A DNA stretch of 64,000 nt from NCBI GenBank assembly GCA_029880325.1, contig JAOUOP010000026.1, forward strand, positions 1 through 64,000, written 5' to 3'. The position numbers and the translations under genes were made by a program. Positions 35,424 through 44,286 of this stretch are shown piece after piece. The notes below the pieces were generated by a model that saw nothing but the letters and a program-made list of their open reading frames with translations, ran no database searches and had not been told where the DNA came from. This stretch comes from Myxococcales bacterium. Its GTDB lineage: Bacteria > Myxococcota_A > Polyangia > Polyangiales > JAFGIB01. Each line of letters opens with the position of its first letter. Position 1 is the stretch's first letter.

Positions 35424-37352
35424 GTGAGCGCACACCCCCCCCCGGACCCGACCGCCGAACCCCACGACCGCCCCAGCCCGGCGGCCGTGCACTCGAGCCT
35501 GCACCAGCGCTTCGCGACTGAAGCCGAGGCCCACGAGCGCCTGGGCCACCGCATCGCCCTACTACGGCTGTCGACCTTCCTGGCCGGTGCCGTGCTGACG
35601 GCGGCCGGGGTCTGGGAACGCTCGGGCCTGCAGCTCGGCCTGGGGCTGCTGCTGCTGGCGGGCTTCGCCGCGGCCGTGGTCTGGGACCGCCGCGTGAGCA
35701 ACGCCCTGGCCGCCGCCGAGGCCCGACGCGATCTGCACCAGCGCCACCTTTCGCGCCTCTCGCTCGGCTGGCGCGAGTTCCAAAACCGCGGCCAGAGCCT
35801 GCTGCCCCCCGACCACGCCTACGCCTGGGACATCGATCTCCTGGGGCCAGGCTCGCTCTTCCAGCGCATCGACGTCAGCCACACGGTCCACGGCGAGCGC
35901 ACCCTGGCGCGCTGGCTCGGGGAAGCCGCCGAGCCCGAGACGATCGCCGCACGCCAGGCCGCGGTGCAAGAACTGGCCGCCGCCGTGGAGCTGCGCCAGG
36001 AGCTGGAAGCCGCAGGCGTCGGCGGCACGCGCGCTGGCGACGCCAACGAGAAGCTCGATGGCAGCAGCTTCGAGCAGTTCTCGCGTCTGCCGTCCTATTT
36101 CGAGGGGCGCCCCTGGCTCACCCCGACCATTTTCGTGCTGCCGCCGCTGACCGCCCTGGGCTACGCGCTCGGCTCCCAGGGCGCAATCCCGGGCGCCAGC
36201 TGGCTGTTGCCGCTTTCGCTGCAGCTGTCGCTGCTGTTCGCCAGCGGCCGCGCCACGCGCCGGGCCTTCAACCTGGCTGCCGCTCGCCAGGGCGTGGTCG
36301 AGGCCTTCGAGAAGATGCTGCAGGTGGTGGAAGCCGCGCGCTTCGACAGTCCGCTCATGCAACAGATGCAAGCGCGGCTGTCGCCCGACGGAAGCTCCAT
36401 CGCCGCCCAGATGCGGCGGCTGCGCAGCTGGGCCAGCGCCGCCGAGCTGCGCAAGCAGGGGCTGCTCTACATTTTCATCAATCCCGTGACGCTGTGGGAC
36501 CTGCATGTGCTCCGCGGCCTGGAGCGCTGGAATCGCGACGTCGGGCGCCACACCGGGCGCTTCTTCGAGGCCCTGGGCGAGCTGGAAGCCCTGTGTGCCC
36601 TTGCCACCCTGCGCTTTTTGGAGCCCGACTCCCACCTGCCCGAGGTGGTCGACGATGACCGCCCGCTGTCGGCCCAGGCCCTGGGCCATCCGCTGCTGGA
36701 GCCGGGCGCGCGCGTCTGCAACGACCTGCAGCTCGAGGGTCCCGGCAGCGCCCTGATCGTCACCGGCTCCAACATGGCCGGCAAAAGCACGCTGCTGCGC
36801 GCCCTGGGGCTGAACGCGGCGCTGGCCCTGGCCGGCGGTCCCGTCTGCGCCGCCCGCATGACCCTGCCGCCGCTGCGCCTGCGGGCCAGCATGCGCATCC
36901 AGGACTCGCTGCAGGAGGGCGCCAGCTACTTCCACGCCGAGCTGAGCAAGCTGCGCTCGGTGGTGGCCGACGCCGAGGCCCGGCCGCCGGTGCTGTTCCT
37001 CCTCGACGAGCTGCTGCGCGGCACCAACGCCCGGGCACGCCATATCGGTGCCCGCGCCGTGCTCGAACACCTGCTCGAGCGTAGCGGCACGGGCCTGGTG
37101 GCCACCCATGACGTGGCCCTGTCGCGCATGGAGCAGGCCGCGGACAAAAAAATCCGGAATGCGCACTTCACTGACGTTGTGACCGATGGAGAAATGCGTT
37201 TCGATTATCGGTTGCAACCCGGTGTGGTTCGCACGAGCAACGCCCTGCGCTTGCTGGCCCTGGCGGGCATCGATGTGGCCACCGACGACGACCTGGTGAT
37301 GGCGGAGGACATGGCGATCGGATCCGGAAGCGAAAACGTGGAGACGGTGTAG
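35424..37352 (+). CDS. Membrane-associated MutS-like ATPase
   Basis: A 642-residue protein starting at GTG 35424. Two hydrophobic segments (about residues 45-63 and 69-87) and a further pair near 232-275 suggest membrane association. The C-terminal 200 residues are a MutS domain V ATPase: Walker A GSNMAGKST at 448-456 (compare GPNMxGKST), Walker B LFLLDELLRGTN, and the VATHD switch. The mismatch-recognition domains I and IV of true MutS are absent. Proteins of this type are known from several phyla but their role is unclear. The stop codon directly touches the GTG of the kinase that follows, so the two are co-translated. Confidence 0.8.
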   Translation: MSAHPPPDPTAEPHDRPSPAAVHSSLHQRFATEAEAHERLGHRIALLRLSTFLAGAVLTAAGVWERSGLQLGLGLLLLAGFAAAVVWDRRVSNALAAAEARRDLHQRHLSRLSLGWREFQNRGQSLLPPDHAYAWDIDLLGPGSLFQRIDVSHTVHGERTLARWLGEAAEPETIAARQAAVQELAAAVELRQELEAAGVGGTRAGDANEKLDGSSFEQFSRLPSYFEGRPWLTPTIFVLPPLTALGYALGSQGAIPGASWLLPLSLQLSLLFASGRATRRAFNLAAARQGVVEAFEKMLQVVEAARFDSPLMQQMQARLSPDGSSIAAQMRRLRSWASAAELRKQGLLYIFINPVTLWDLHVLRGLERWNRDVGRHTGRFFEALGELEALCALATLRFLEPDSHLPEVVDDDRPLSAQALGHPLLEPGARVCNDLQLEGPGSALIVTGSNMAGKSTLLRALGLNAALALAGGPVCAARMTLPPLRLRASMRIQDSLQEGASYFHAELSKLRSVVADAEARPPVLFLLDELLRGTNARARHIGARAVLEHLLERSGTGLVATHDVALSRMEQAADKKIRNAHFTDVVTDGEMRFDYRLQPGVVRTSNALRLLALAGIDVATDDDLVMAEDMAIGSGSENVETV

Positions 37353-40300
37353 GTGCACAACCCCGACCACCTGAGCGGATTCCTCGAGCTACCTCTGGCG
37401 CCCGACGCCGAGTCGCGAACTTCCCTGTGGCGCCAGGCCATGGCCACCCTGGCCCAAGCGGCCCTCGAGCAACAGCCGGTGCCCCTGGAGGGCTTCGATC
37501 CCCGGGCGCTGCAGGCCGGCGTGATGGTGGCCCTGCGCGAAAACCTGACCGACGACCTGGACTGGCTGTCGGCGCCGGCGGCGGCCGCTGCGATCTACGA
37601 GCTGGCCGCGGCACTGCCGGTGGGCGACCAGCGCCGCCAGCTGGGCCGCCACGTGCTGACCCGCCTCTACGAAGGCGACGCCGCCACCTTCGTGGTGCTG
37701 GCCACGTCGCTGGCGGCCGAGTCCAAGCGCACGCTCACCGGCGGCCCCATCCGCGCCCGTGTGGCGCTGGCCCTGGAGCTGCCCCTGGGCAGTCCGGTCT
37801 CCTCCGACGCCCTGGCCCTGGCCCTGATCTCGCGCCCCGATCTGCGGCGCGAGTGGCTCTCCGACCCTGCCATGGGCTCGCTGCCCTCGCGCCGGCTGGC
37901 CGCCCGCCTGCTCGAGCGCGCCGCCCGCGAGACGGCCCGACGCGTGGCCCAGGGCGACGCCGGCAGCCTGCGCGCTTTCGAGGAGCCCGCCGTGCAAAGC
38001 GCCTGGCGCATGTTGCTGGCCGACCGCGAATCGCTGGTCTGGCGCCACGTGGCCAACGCCCGCGGACTGCTGTCGGCCGCCAGCCCCGACCTGGCCGACG
38101 AGATCCGCAGCCACCTGGACCCCGAGCTGTCGCCCACCGAGTGGCGCCGCGCCGCCGTCTCGCTGGTGGCCTCGATCGCGCTTTCCCCCGACCGCGCCAC
38201 CGCCCGCTGCTTCGAGGTGCTGGCCGACAAGACCCTGCGCCGTGATCCGGGCCTGGCCGGCACCATGATCTTCGGGCTGGCCCGCGCCGCCGAGGTGGAG
38301 CCCGAGGCGGCCGAGGAGCTGGGCAATCAGATCGTGCGCATCGGCGGCTTCGAAGGAGCCGAAGCCCTGGTCGAGCTGCTGCGCGAACGCATGGGCGACG
38401 TGGGTCGCAGCGCCGCCGACTACGCCCGCGACAAGCTGTCGGGCTGGCTCGGGGCCCACCACATCGAAGACGACGGCCGCGTGGCCCTGTGCCAGGCCCT
38501 GATCGACGAGCTTTCGCCGCGCGAACAGCGCGAGCCGACGCTGCGGGACGAGCTGGACGACGCCCTCGGCGCCTTCGTCGACAACAGTGCCCGCGAGGCC
38601 TTTGCCCGCGCCCAGCAGACCTTGATTCAGGCCCAGCGTCTGGTCGGCAAGCTGGAGGAGACACCCCTCGACAGCGATCTGGGACGGCGCCAGAGCTTCC
38701 GCGTGATGCGCGAACTGGACGTGGCGCTGCTGGAGACCTCGGCCCTGGGCGACCTGCTGACGGCGGGCGCCACAGCCCGCTCGGCCGCCGGTGCCGGCGC
38801 CCCCCTGGGCGAACTCTTCGAACGCATGACCAACTGGTTGATCGAACGCGAGGGCCAACCGGTGGAGCCGGGCGAGCACATCGCCCACGCCACCTTGCGC
38901 ATGCGCCGCATTCGCACGCTGCTGCATACGGTGGACGCCGACGGCAGCTACGGCGAGGACATCAACGGCAAGCGCCGTGAGCGGCGGCTGCGCACCGCGC
39001 GCATGTTGCTGATGCGCGCCCGCGATGACGCGCCCACGAGCCTGCGCCGCATCATCTGCGCGGCGCTGGCCCGAGCCCTGGACGCCCTGGTACGCGACGA
39101 GATCTGCGATCTGAGCGATGTGATCGTGGCCCTGGCCGACCACGTGCCCGACGTGCGCGATCAGAAGACGCTGGCCGAAGCATCAATGCTACTCGATTTC
39201 CAGCGCTCGGCGGCGGCCTACGCCGAGCTCACCCGCTGTACCTCGGCGAGCCAGCCCGGCGGCCGCAATGCACGCACCGCCCTCGACGCCCTGGAGATCT
39301 TCGCCCAGAGCCTGCCCTGGGCCAGCACCCTGCGCGTCAGTGCGATGCGTCAGGGCCTGCTGCACTTCACGCGCCAGCTCGAAGCCGTGGCCGGCGCCCG
39401 CGCGCTTTCGCAACTGACCGAGAGCGAGCCGCGCAGCCTTTCGCTCCTGGAATCGTGCACCCATACCATCGCTCAACTAACAGTTGGAGCACGGCGACGC
39501 ATTCGCCCGTTGCTGCAGCTGCCGACGCCCAGCAGCGGCGCCGCACTCAACGCTGTGGAGCTGACCATCGAACACCGGGCCGGCGCCAGCACCGAGGAGC
39601 TGGCCGACGTCGTGGAAGCGGCTGAAGAGACGCTGCGCCACGAGCTGCCGACGGCCCTGGCCGACGCCGCGCGGCTGGTCCTGGGCCGACTGACGCGTTT
39701 GCCCGCCACCGCCAGCGCTGCGATGGAGGCCGGCAGCTTCGTGCCACCCATCCCAAAGGAGGCGCCCTTGCCGCCATGGATGCCGGGGCGGCGCATTCTC
39801 GGCGGTTTCTACGTGCTGCGCGCCCTGGGCACCGGCGGCGTCGGCTCGGTCTTTGTGGTGACGCGCGCCGAAGAACGTCACATGGACCGTCCCGTGAACT
39901 TCGCCTTGAAGGTGCCGGTCTACAACGCCGAGGCTGCCCGCACCCTCTCCGAGGACGAGTTCTTGGCGCTGTTCCGTGAAGAGGCCGGCACGCTCCTGGG
40001 ACTGCCGCGCCATCGCAACCTGGCCACCTTCGTCACCTTCGACGCCGGCGCCCGCCCCAAGCCGATCCTGGTGATGGAGTTGGTGGAGGGCCCGACGCTC
40101 GAGCGCGTGATCGAGCGCGGCGAACTCGACATGCCGCGCGCCCTTTCGCTGCTCGAAGGCATCGGCGAGGGCATACGGCAGATGCATCGGGTGGGCATCG
40201 CACACCTGGACATCAAACCCAGCAACGTGATCCTGCGCACGCCGCGCATCGACGAGGGCCTCGAGCCCACGCCCGTGTTGGTGGATTTCGGTCTAGCCGG

Positions 40301-40694
40301 CCGCCATATTCGTCCCGGCTGCGCCACCGGTCCCTACGGCGCGCCCGAGATCTGGGGCCTGCTACCCGACGGTTATCAACCACTGCCCCAGCACGCGGAC
40401 GTCTACGCCTTCTGTTGCCTGGCCTACGAAGTGCTCACCGGCCAAACGCTCTTCTCCGGAGCCAGCGAGCTGGCGATCATCAACAACCACCTCTCCCACG
40501 ACGGCTATCCCGAAAGCCTCTTGACCCTGCGCCGCGATCCGGCGCTGACGCCGCTCTGCGATCTGATCGCCAACGGCCTGCGGCGCGCGCCAGCCGACCG
40601 CATCAGCATCGAAGAACTCTGCGGCGGCTTCCGCGAGCTGGCCGCCGCCCTCTACGGCCGCGGCTGGCCCCTGCGCACGACCGCTGCGGCTTGA
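37353..40694 (+). CDS. Large protein with helical N-terminus and C-terminal Ser/Thr kinase domain
   Basis: A 1113-residue protein beginning at GTG 37353, immediately after the MutS-like stop. Residues 1-800 are Ala/Leu/Arg-rich helices without membrane spans, plausibly a HEAT/ARM-like solenoid. Residues 815-1090 form a kinase domain: LGTGGVGSVFVV glycine loop, FALKVPV lysine, HLDIKPSN at 951-958 (Leu replaces the Arg of HRD), VDFGLAG and GAPEIW. Loss of the HRD Arg suggests activity that does not need activation-loop phosphorylation. The kinase is at the C-terminus, the reverse of most bacterial Hanks kinases. Tight coupling suggests it acts with or on the MutS-like ATPase. Confidence 0.8.
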   Translation: MHNPDHLSGFLELPLAPDAESRTSLWRQAMATLAQAALEQQPVPLEGFDPRALQAGVMVALRENLTDDLDWLSAPAAAAAIYELAAALPVGDQRRQLGRHVLTRLYEGDAATFVVLATSLAAESKRTLTGGPIRARVALALELPLGSPVSSDALALALISRPDLRREWLSDPAMGSLPSRRLAARLLERAARETARRVAQGDAGSLRAFEEPAVQSAWRMLLADRESLVWRHVANARGLLSAASPDLADEIRSHLDPELSPTEWRRAAVSLVASIALSPDRATARCFEVLADKTLRRDPGLAGTMIFGLARAAEVEPEAAEELGNQIVRIGGFEGAEALVELLRERMGDVGRSAADYARDKLSGWLGAHHIEDDGRVALCQALIDELSPREQREPTLRDELDDALGAFVDNSAREAFARAQQTLIQAQRLVGKLEETPLDSDLGRRQSFRVMRELDVALLETSALGDLLTAGATARSAAGAGAPLGELFERMTNWLIEREGQPVEPGEHIAHATLRMRRIRTLLHTVDADGSYGEDINGKRRERRLRTARMLLMRARDDAPTSLRRIICAALARALDALVRDEICDLSDVIVALADHVPDVRDQKTLAEASMLLDFQRSAAAYAELTRCTSASQPGGRNARTALDALEIFAQSLPWASTLRVSAMRQGLLHFTRQLEAVAGARALSQLTESEPRSLSLLESCTHTIAQLTVGARRRIRPLLQLPTPSSGAALNAVELTIEHRAGASTEELADVVEAAEETLRHELPTALADAARLVLGRLTRLPATASAAMEAGSFVPPIPKEAPLPPWMPGRRILGGFYVLRALGTGGVGSVFVVTRAEERHMDRPVNFALKVPVYNAEAARTLSEDEFLALFREEAGTLLGLPRHRNLATFVTFDAGARPKPILVMELVEGPTLERVIERGELDMPRALSLLEGIGEGIRQMHRVGIAHLDIKPSNVILRTPRIDEGLEPTPVLVDFGLAGRHIRPGCATGPYGAPEIWGLLPDGYQPLPQHADVYAFCCLAYEVLTGQTLFSGASELAIINNHLSHDGYPESLLTLRRDPALTPLCDLIANGLRRAPADRISIEELCGGFRELAAALYGRGWPLRTTAAA

Positions 40695-40720
40695 CGCGCA
40701 GTTACAACCCGATCGGGCCT

Positions 40721-40882
40721 TTAGGAACCGCCGCGAAATAAGGTTGCCAAGTCGGCTTCGAGGCGCCCGTCCGGCAAGGCGCGACGCCGCGCGAATACTC
40801 CATGTATTTGAAGGCGGCGCAATGCAGCCGGGCGGGATGGTTCGGAGTCGAGTTGGTAACCTTATTTTGCGGCGGCTCCTTA
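40721..40882. repeat. MITE-like inverted-repeat element, copy C
   Basis: A 162-bp element with 40-base terminal inverted repeats (40721-40760, 40843-40882; seven mismatches) that share AAATAAGGTT-like blocks. At the exact centre, on the minus strand, is AAATACATGGAGTATT (40794-40809), one base different from the core of the copy at 2293. It lies between convergent genes. Its right end provides the TAA stop (40880-40882) of the secreted protein. The outer ends, TTAG and TTAC, again have a TA core. Confidence 0.65.
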
Positions 40883-42364
40883 CTGTGGCAAGACCAAACG
40901 CACCGCGCGCTGGCCGTGGGCGACGCGGAAGAGCGCGGCAGCCAGGTTGTCGGCGCCCACCCCGGACATGAAGCTGATGTCGGCCACCGGCTCGCGACTC
41001 TCGGCCAGGATCGCGTCGAGCGTGACCAGGTCGAAGTGCAGACTCTCCCCGGCGCGCACGCGCGGGATGTCGCGGTAGTCGTCGCCACGGTGTAGGGAGT
41101 AGCCGCCCAGGCGCACGCGCAGCCGCAGGGGGGCAGCGTTCGGATCACCCTTCTTCTGGCGGTGCAGCACGAATCCCACGGGTGTGCCCCGGGCGAAGCC
41201 GGCGCCGTCGCGCGAAAGCAGCAGCGCATCGTCGCGACCGCTGGCCTGCACCGACAAAAGCACCCTGCCGAGCAGACTGGCGTCGGTTCCGCCCACCGCG
41301 CCCACGCCCACCACAAGTGCAGGGTCGAGCATCAGGGCGCGCTCGATCAGGGTGGTCAAGGCCTCGATGGGACGCATGTGCGCGCCGTCAGCGCGACCGA
41401 AGTCCACGCGCGCCGGGGTTGCCAGCTTGGGCTCGGGCGCACTGTCGACGATCTCTCCGCGAGGGTCGAGCTGCAGGCGAGGGGCAAAGCCGTAGCTCAC
41501 GCCCTCGGCATCGACCACGATCACCAGTCCAGGCTGACCGGCCAACGCGCCTGCCGCCGCGGGCAAGCCCAGGGCAGGGTCGAGCCGGGGCACCGGACGT
41601 AGCGAGATCGCCCGCAGGCGGCGAAACATGGCATCGAGGTCGGGCGCCAGGGCGTCGCTGAGCGGGTCGTTGTGGGAGGCGGCCTGGCGCAGCTCGGCAA
41701 CCGCGGCGGCGGCCTGGCGCAGCCCTTCGAGCGCCTGGGCGTCACGCTGCCGATAACCAGCCGCTTGCGCCGGACACTCGGCGTCGATAGCGCAGCGGAC
41801 GGCGGCGAACTGCTGCAGCACGACCGGCACGTCGCCGGTTCGTTCGAGGGCGTGCAGCAACGAAAGCAGCCGAAGGAGGCTACCGTGGCTGCCGCTAAGC
41901 TGAGCGGTCTTGGCCATGGTCGGCGCCTTGAGCACGGCCAGGGCGTCGGCGATGTGGCGGCCCGCAAGGCCATAACTGCCAGGTGCAGCCCGCAGCTCTG
42001 CGAAAATCGTGCGGTAAAGCTCAGCCTCTTCGACCCCGAAAACGCCGGCTAGCTGCGAGGCCAGGTTTTCATCGCCGCGCACGGCCGAGATGATGGCCAG
42101 GTCGGCGGAGACCGCCGCGCGCAGGAAGGAAAGCTCCGCGCGTTCGTGACCGCTGGCCCCTTCGATGCGTTGACCCAGCTCGCGCAACACCTGCACGGTT
42201 CCGCCGTTGAGGTCGTACTGCGCAAGCGCGCGGCGCACGACGTTAAGGGAGTGAATCCCGGCTTGGGCGGCCGGCGGCCGCAGGGCTGTCGCTGCCAGAG
42301 CGAAGACCAACGCGGTAAGCGCCAAAGCGATCCAACGGGGTACACGGTGGCAGAGGGTAGGCAT
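40880..42364 (-). CDS. Secreted protein of unknown function
   Basis: A 494-residue protein. ATG 42364 follows CAGGAG by six bases. A signal peptide (WIALALTALVFALAATALRPPAAQA) is evident. The first 250 residues are helical; the second half is mixed, with VVGVGAVGGTDASLLGRVL and ALLLSRDG resembling the periplasmic domain of ExbD/TolR-like proteins without their membrane helix. A periplasmic or secreted role is clear; the ExbD likeness is weak. Its stop codon falls inside the repeat element at 40721. Confidence 0.6.
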   Translation of the reverse strand: MPTLCHRVPRWIALALTALVFALAATALRPPAAQAGIHSLNVVRRALAQYDLNGGTVQVLRELGQRIEGASGHERAELSFLRAAVSADLAIISAVRGDENLASQLAGVFGVEEAELYRTIFAELRAAPGSYGLAGRHIADALAVLKAPTMAKTAQLSGSHGSLLRLLSLLHALERTGDVPVVLQQFAAVRCAIDAECPAQAAGYRQRDAQALEGLRQAAAAVAELRQAASHNDPLSDALAPDLDAMFRRLRAISLRPVPRLDPALGLPAAAGALAGQPGLVIVVDAEGVSYGFAPRLQLDPRGEIVDSAPEPKLATPARVDFGRADGAHMRPIEALTTLIERALMLDPALVVGVGAVGGTDASLLGRVLLSVQASGRDDALLLSRDGAGFARGTPVGFVLHRQKKGDPNAAPLRLRVRLGGYSLHRGDDYRDIPRVRAGESLHFDLVTLDAILAESREPVADISFMSGVGADNLAAALFRVAHGQRAVRLVLPQ

Positions 42365-42448
42365 CTCGACTCCTGAAACGGCGGGCGGGCAGCGAGCGAG
42401 GGCCGCCTCTAGTGCCATCGGATGACCGAGTGCGGAACTTTAGAAAAA

Positions 42449-42871
42449 TCAGCTACCCTGCTGGGAGAGGGCGTGACGCACGATGGCCTCGGGGATGCGC
42501 CGCGGGCGCCCGCTCCGTAGGCGAATGCACGCGACGCGCACCTCGGCCTGACAGCAGAGCTCACCGCTCTCGAGCTCGTTGACGCGCTGCTCGAAGACGA
42601 TGCTGGCGGCGCGCACGGTGACCGGCACGCAGCTGACGCCCAGCTGCTCGTCCAGGCGCGCCGGACGCAGGAAACGCAGCTTCATGGAGTGCACCACGAA
42701 GGAGACGTCGTCGTCGAAGGTCTGGCTCTGCTGAAGGCCCATGGCGCGCAGCCACTCGGTGCGCGCGCGCTCCAGGAACCGCAGGTAGCTGGCGTGGTAG
42801 ACAATGCCACCGGCGTCGGTGTCCTCCAGGTAGACCCGGAGCTCGAGGTTGGAGTCGGCCGTGGTGGGCAT
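42449..42871 (-). CDS. ybgC: YbgC/FadM-type acyl-CoA thioester hydrolase
   Basis: A 140-residue single hotdog-fold thioesterase. LRVYLEDTDAGGIVYHASYLRFLERART is spread over residues 11-38 and holds the catalytic Asp (DTDAGGIVYH), as in YbgC, which acts on short acyl-CoA or acyl-ACP at the inner face of the membrane and is often linked to tol-pal. No tol genes are here, so the symbol is a family name rather than a proven orthologue. It diverges from the lipoprotein at 42932 with a 60-base gap. Confidence 0.8.
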   Translation of the reverse strand: MPTTADSNLELRVYLEDTDAGGIVYHASYLRFLERARTEWLRAMGLQQSQTFDDDVSFVVHSMKLRFLRPARLDEQLGVSCVPVTVRAASIVFEQRVNELESGELCCQAEVRVACIRLRSGRPRRIPEAIVRHALSQQGS

Positions 42872-42931
42872 GGGCTGCGACCTGTGTACGCGCCGCCGAA
42901 GGGCGCTGGCAAGGCGGCGGTGGCGTCAAAG

Positions 42932-44272
42932 ATGGGTATGATGGCGCCCATGTGGACCCCGGGCTCGAAAACATGGGCGTTGGTGCTGGGACAGGGGCTT
43001 TCGCTGTTGCTGGGCTGCGGCGCGCGGCAGGCGCAGCCGACGACCTCCGGCGGCGGTGACGACGTGGTGGTGGAGCAGGCGCTGGTGGTGGAAGGGCGCA
43101 AGGGTGCGGTGGCGCTGCCGCCGCTGCCCCAGGCCCTCGAGCATAGCTCGGAGGACTTCCGGCGCGGCCACGGGCTTGCGCAGGAGCTGCTGGCCGCGGC
43201 CGGGCCGGGGCAGCCACCCACCGACGACCGCGCGGCCTACGAAGCCTGGACCCAGGGCGAGTTCACCGGCTGGCTCGAAGGGCGCGCCGTGCAGACCAGG
43301 ACCGCCGTCGATGCCCTGGGCGCGGTCCAGAAGGGACCGCCCAGCGAACACGTGGTCGCCGCGGCCCTGGTGGGGCTGATCTACGAGCGGCTTGCGGCGC
43401 AGCTGCTCGCGGTGCCGCCACCTGCGGCCATCGCCGCCGAGGCCAAGCTCGAGCGCCACTACCGAAAGGGCCTGGACGACGCCGCCACCGAGTGGCGCAC
43501 GCCCGCCGAGCGCGCCTTTTTCCACTGCGCCAAGGGGGCGGCGCTGCAGACCGACGCCGCCTACGGGCTGTGGCTCGAGCTCTGCCACGACCACCTGGCG
43601 AGGCTGCGCGAGCAGACCAAGGCGGCCGAAAGCCTGGCCGCGGCGCTCGAGGCCGAGGCCAACGCCGAACTGCTGGCCGCGGCCGGTCCGCCGCCGGCGG
43701 GGCCCGAGGTCTGCTTTCGCCCCAATGTGCACCTCTTGGGCGCGGGCGCTGGCGACGACGCAGCGGAAGTGACCACCGCTGGCGCCGAGGCGGGCACCGA
43801 ATCGGCAGCAAGCGCAAGCGGGAGCACCGCCAAGGCTCCGAAATCCTCCCCCTGCGCCGAGCAAACACCGCCGCCTCCGCCGCCGGCACCGCGCGACGCC
43901 CGTGAAGCGCTCTACGGCCTGCGCGATGCCAGCAACGGCGTGCGCGTGTCGATCGCCGTGCCCGAAGACCCCAACACCGACCTGCGCGGCCTCGGCGCTG
44001 CCGAGAGCCAGGGGCGGCTGACCGACTGCTTCGCCAAACACGTCAAGGAAAACCAGGCCGTGACCGTCGCGGTACACGCGCGCCTTTCGGTGGCCGCCGA
44101 CGGTCGCATCACCGCCGCCGAGATCCGCGCCGAGCCCTCCGAGCAAAACCATCCGCCCGAGCGGCCCCTGCGCCGCTGCCTCGAGACCGCGCTCAAGAAG
44201 ACCGCCCTGGCCTGCAACGACCAGGGACAGGCGACCCAGGCGACAGCGCTGATCTGCTTGCGGCGGGATTGA
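42932..44272 (+). CDS. Lipoprotein with TonB-C/AgmX-like C-terminal domain
   Basis: A 446-residue lipoprotein (signal LGQGLSLLLGC). A long helical central region includes EKAERHYRKGL-like helices and two isolated Cys. A Pro-rich linker (PPPPPPAP near residue 312) leads to a C-terminal domain of about 110 residues, starting SQGRLTDCFAKHVKEN, that resembles the end domain of the membrane kinase at 15666. Shared TonB-C-like modules suggest similar envelope partners. ATGs at 42938, 42941 and 42950 are alternative starts. The role is unknown. Confidence 0.6.
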   Translation: MGMMAPMWTPGSKTWALVLGQGLSLLLGCGARQAQPTTSGGGDDVVVEQALVVEGRKGAVALPPLPQALEHSSEDFRRGHGLAQELLAAAGPGQPPTDDRAAYEAWTQGEFTGWLEGRAVQTRTAVDALGAVQKGPPSEHVVAAALVGLIYERLAAQLLAVPPPAAIAAEAKLERHYRKGLDDAATEWRTPAERAFFHCAKGAALQTDAAYGLWLELCHDHLARLREQTKAAESLAAALEAEANAELLAAAGPPPAGPEVCFRPNVHLLGAGAGDDAAEVTTAGAEAGTESAASASGSTAKAPKSSPCAEQTPPPPPPAPRDAREALYGLRDASNGVRVSIAVPEDPNTDLRGLGAAESQGRLTDCFAKHVKENQAVTVAVHARLSVAADGRITAAEIRAEPSEQNHPPERPLRRCLETALKKTALACNDQGQATQATALICLRRD

Positions 44273-44286
44273 CGCCCGCCCCACCG

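Noticed and set aside
35562..37370. 602-codon minus-strand frame
   Set aside because: Antisense to the MutS-like ATPase; Gln/Gly/His-rich shadow.
37389..39143. 584-codon minus-strand frame
   Set aside because: Antisense to the large kinase gene; no domain and no ribosome site.
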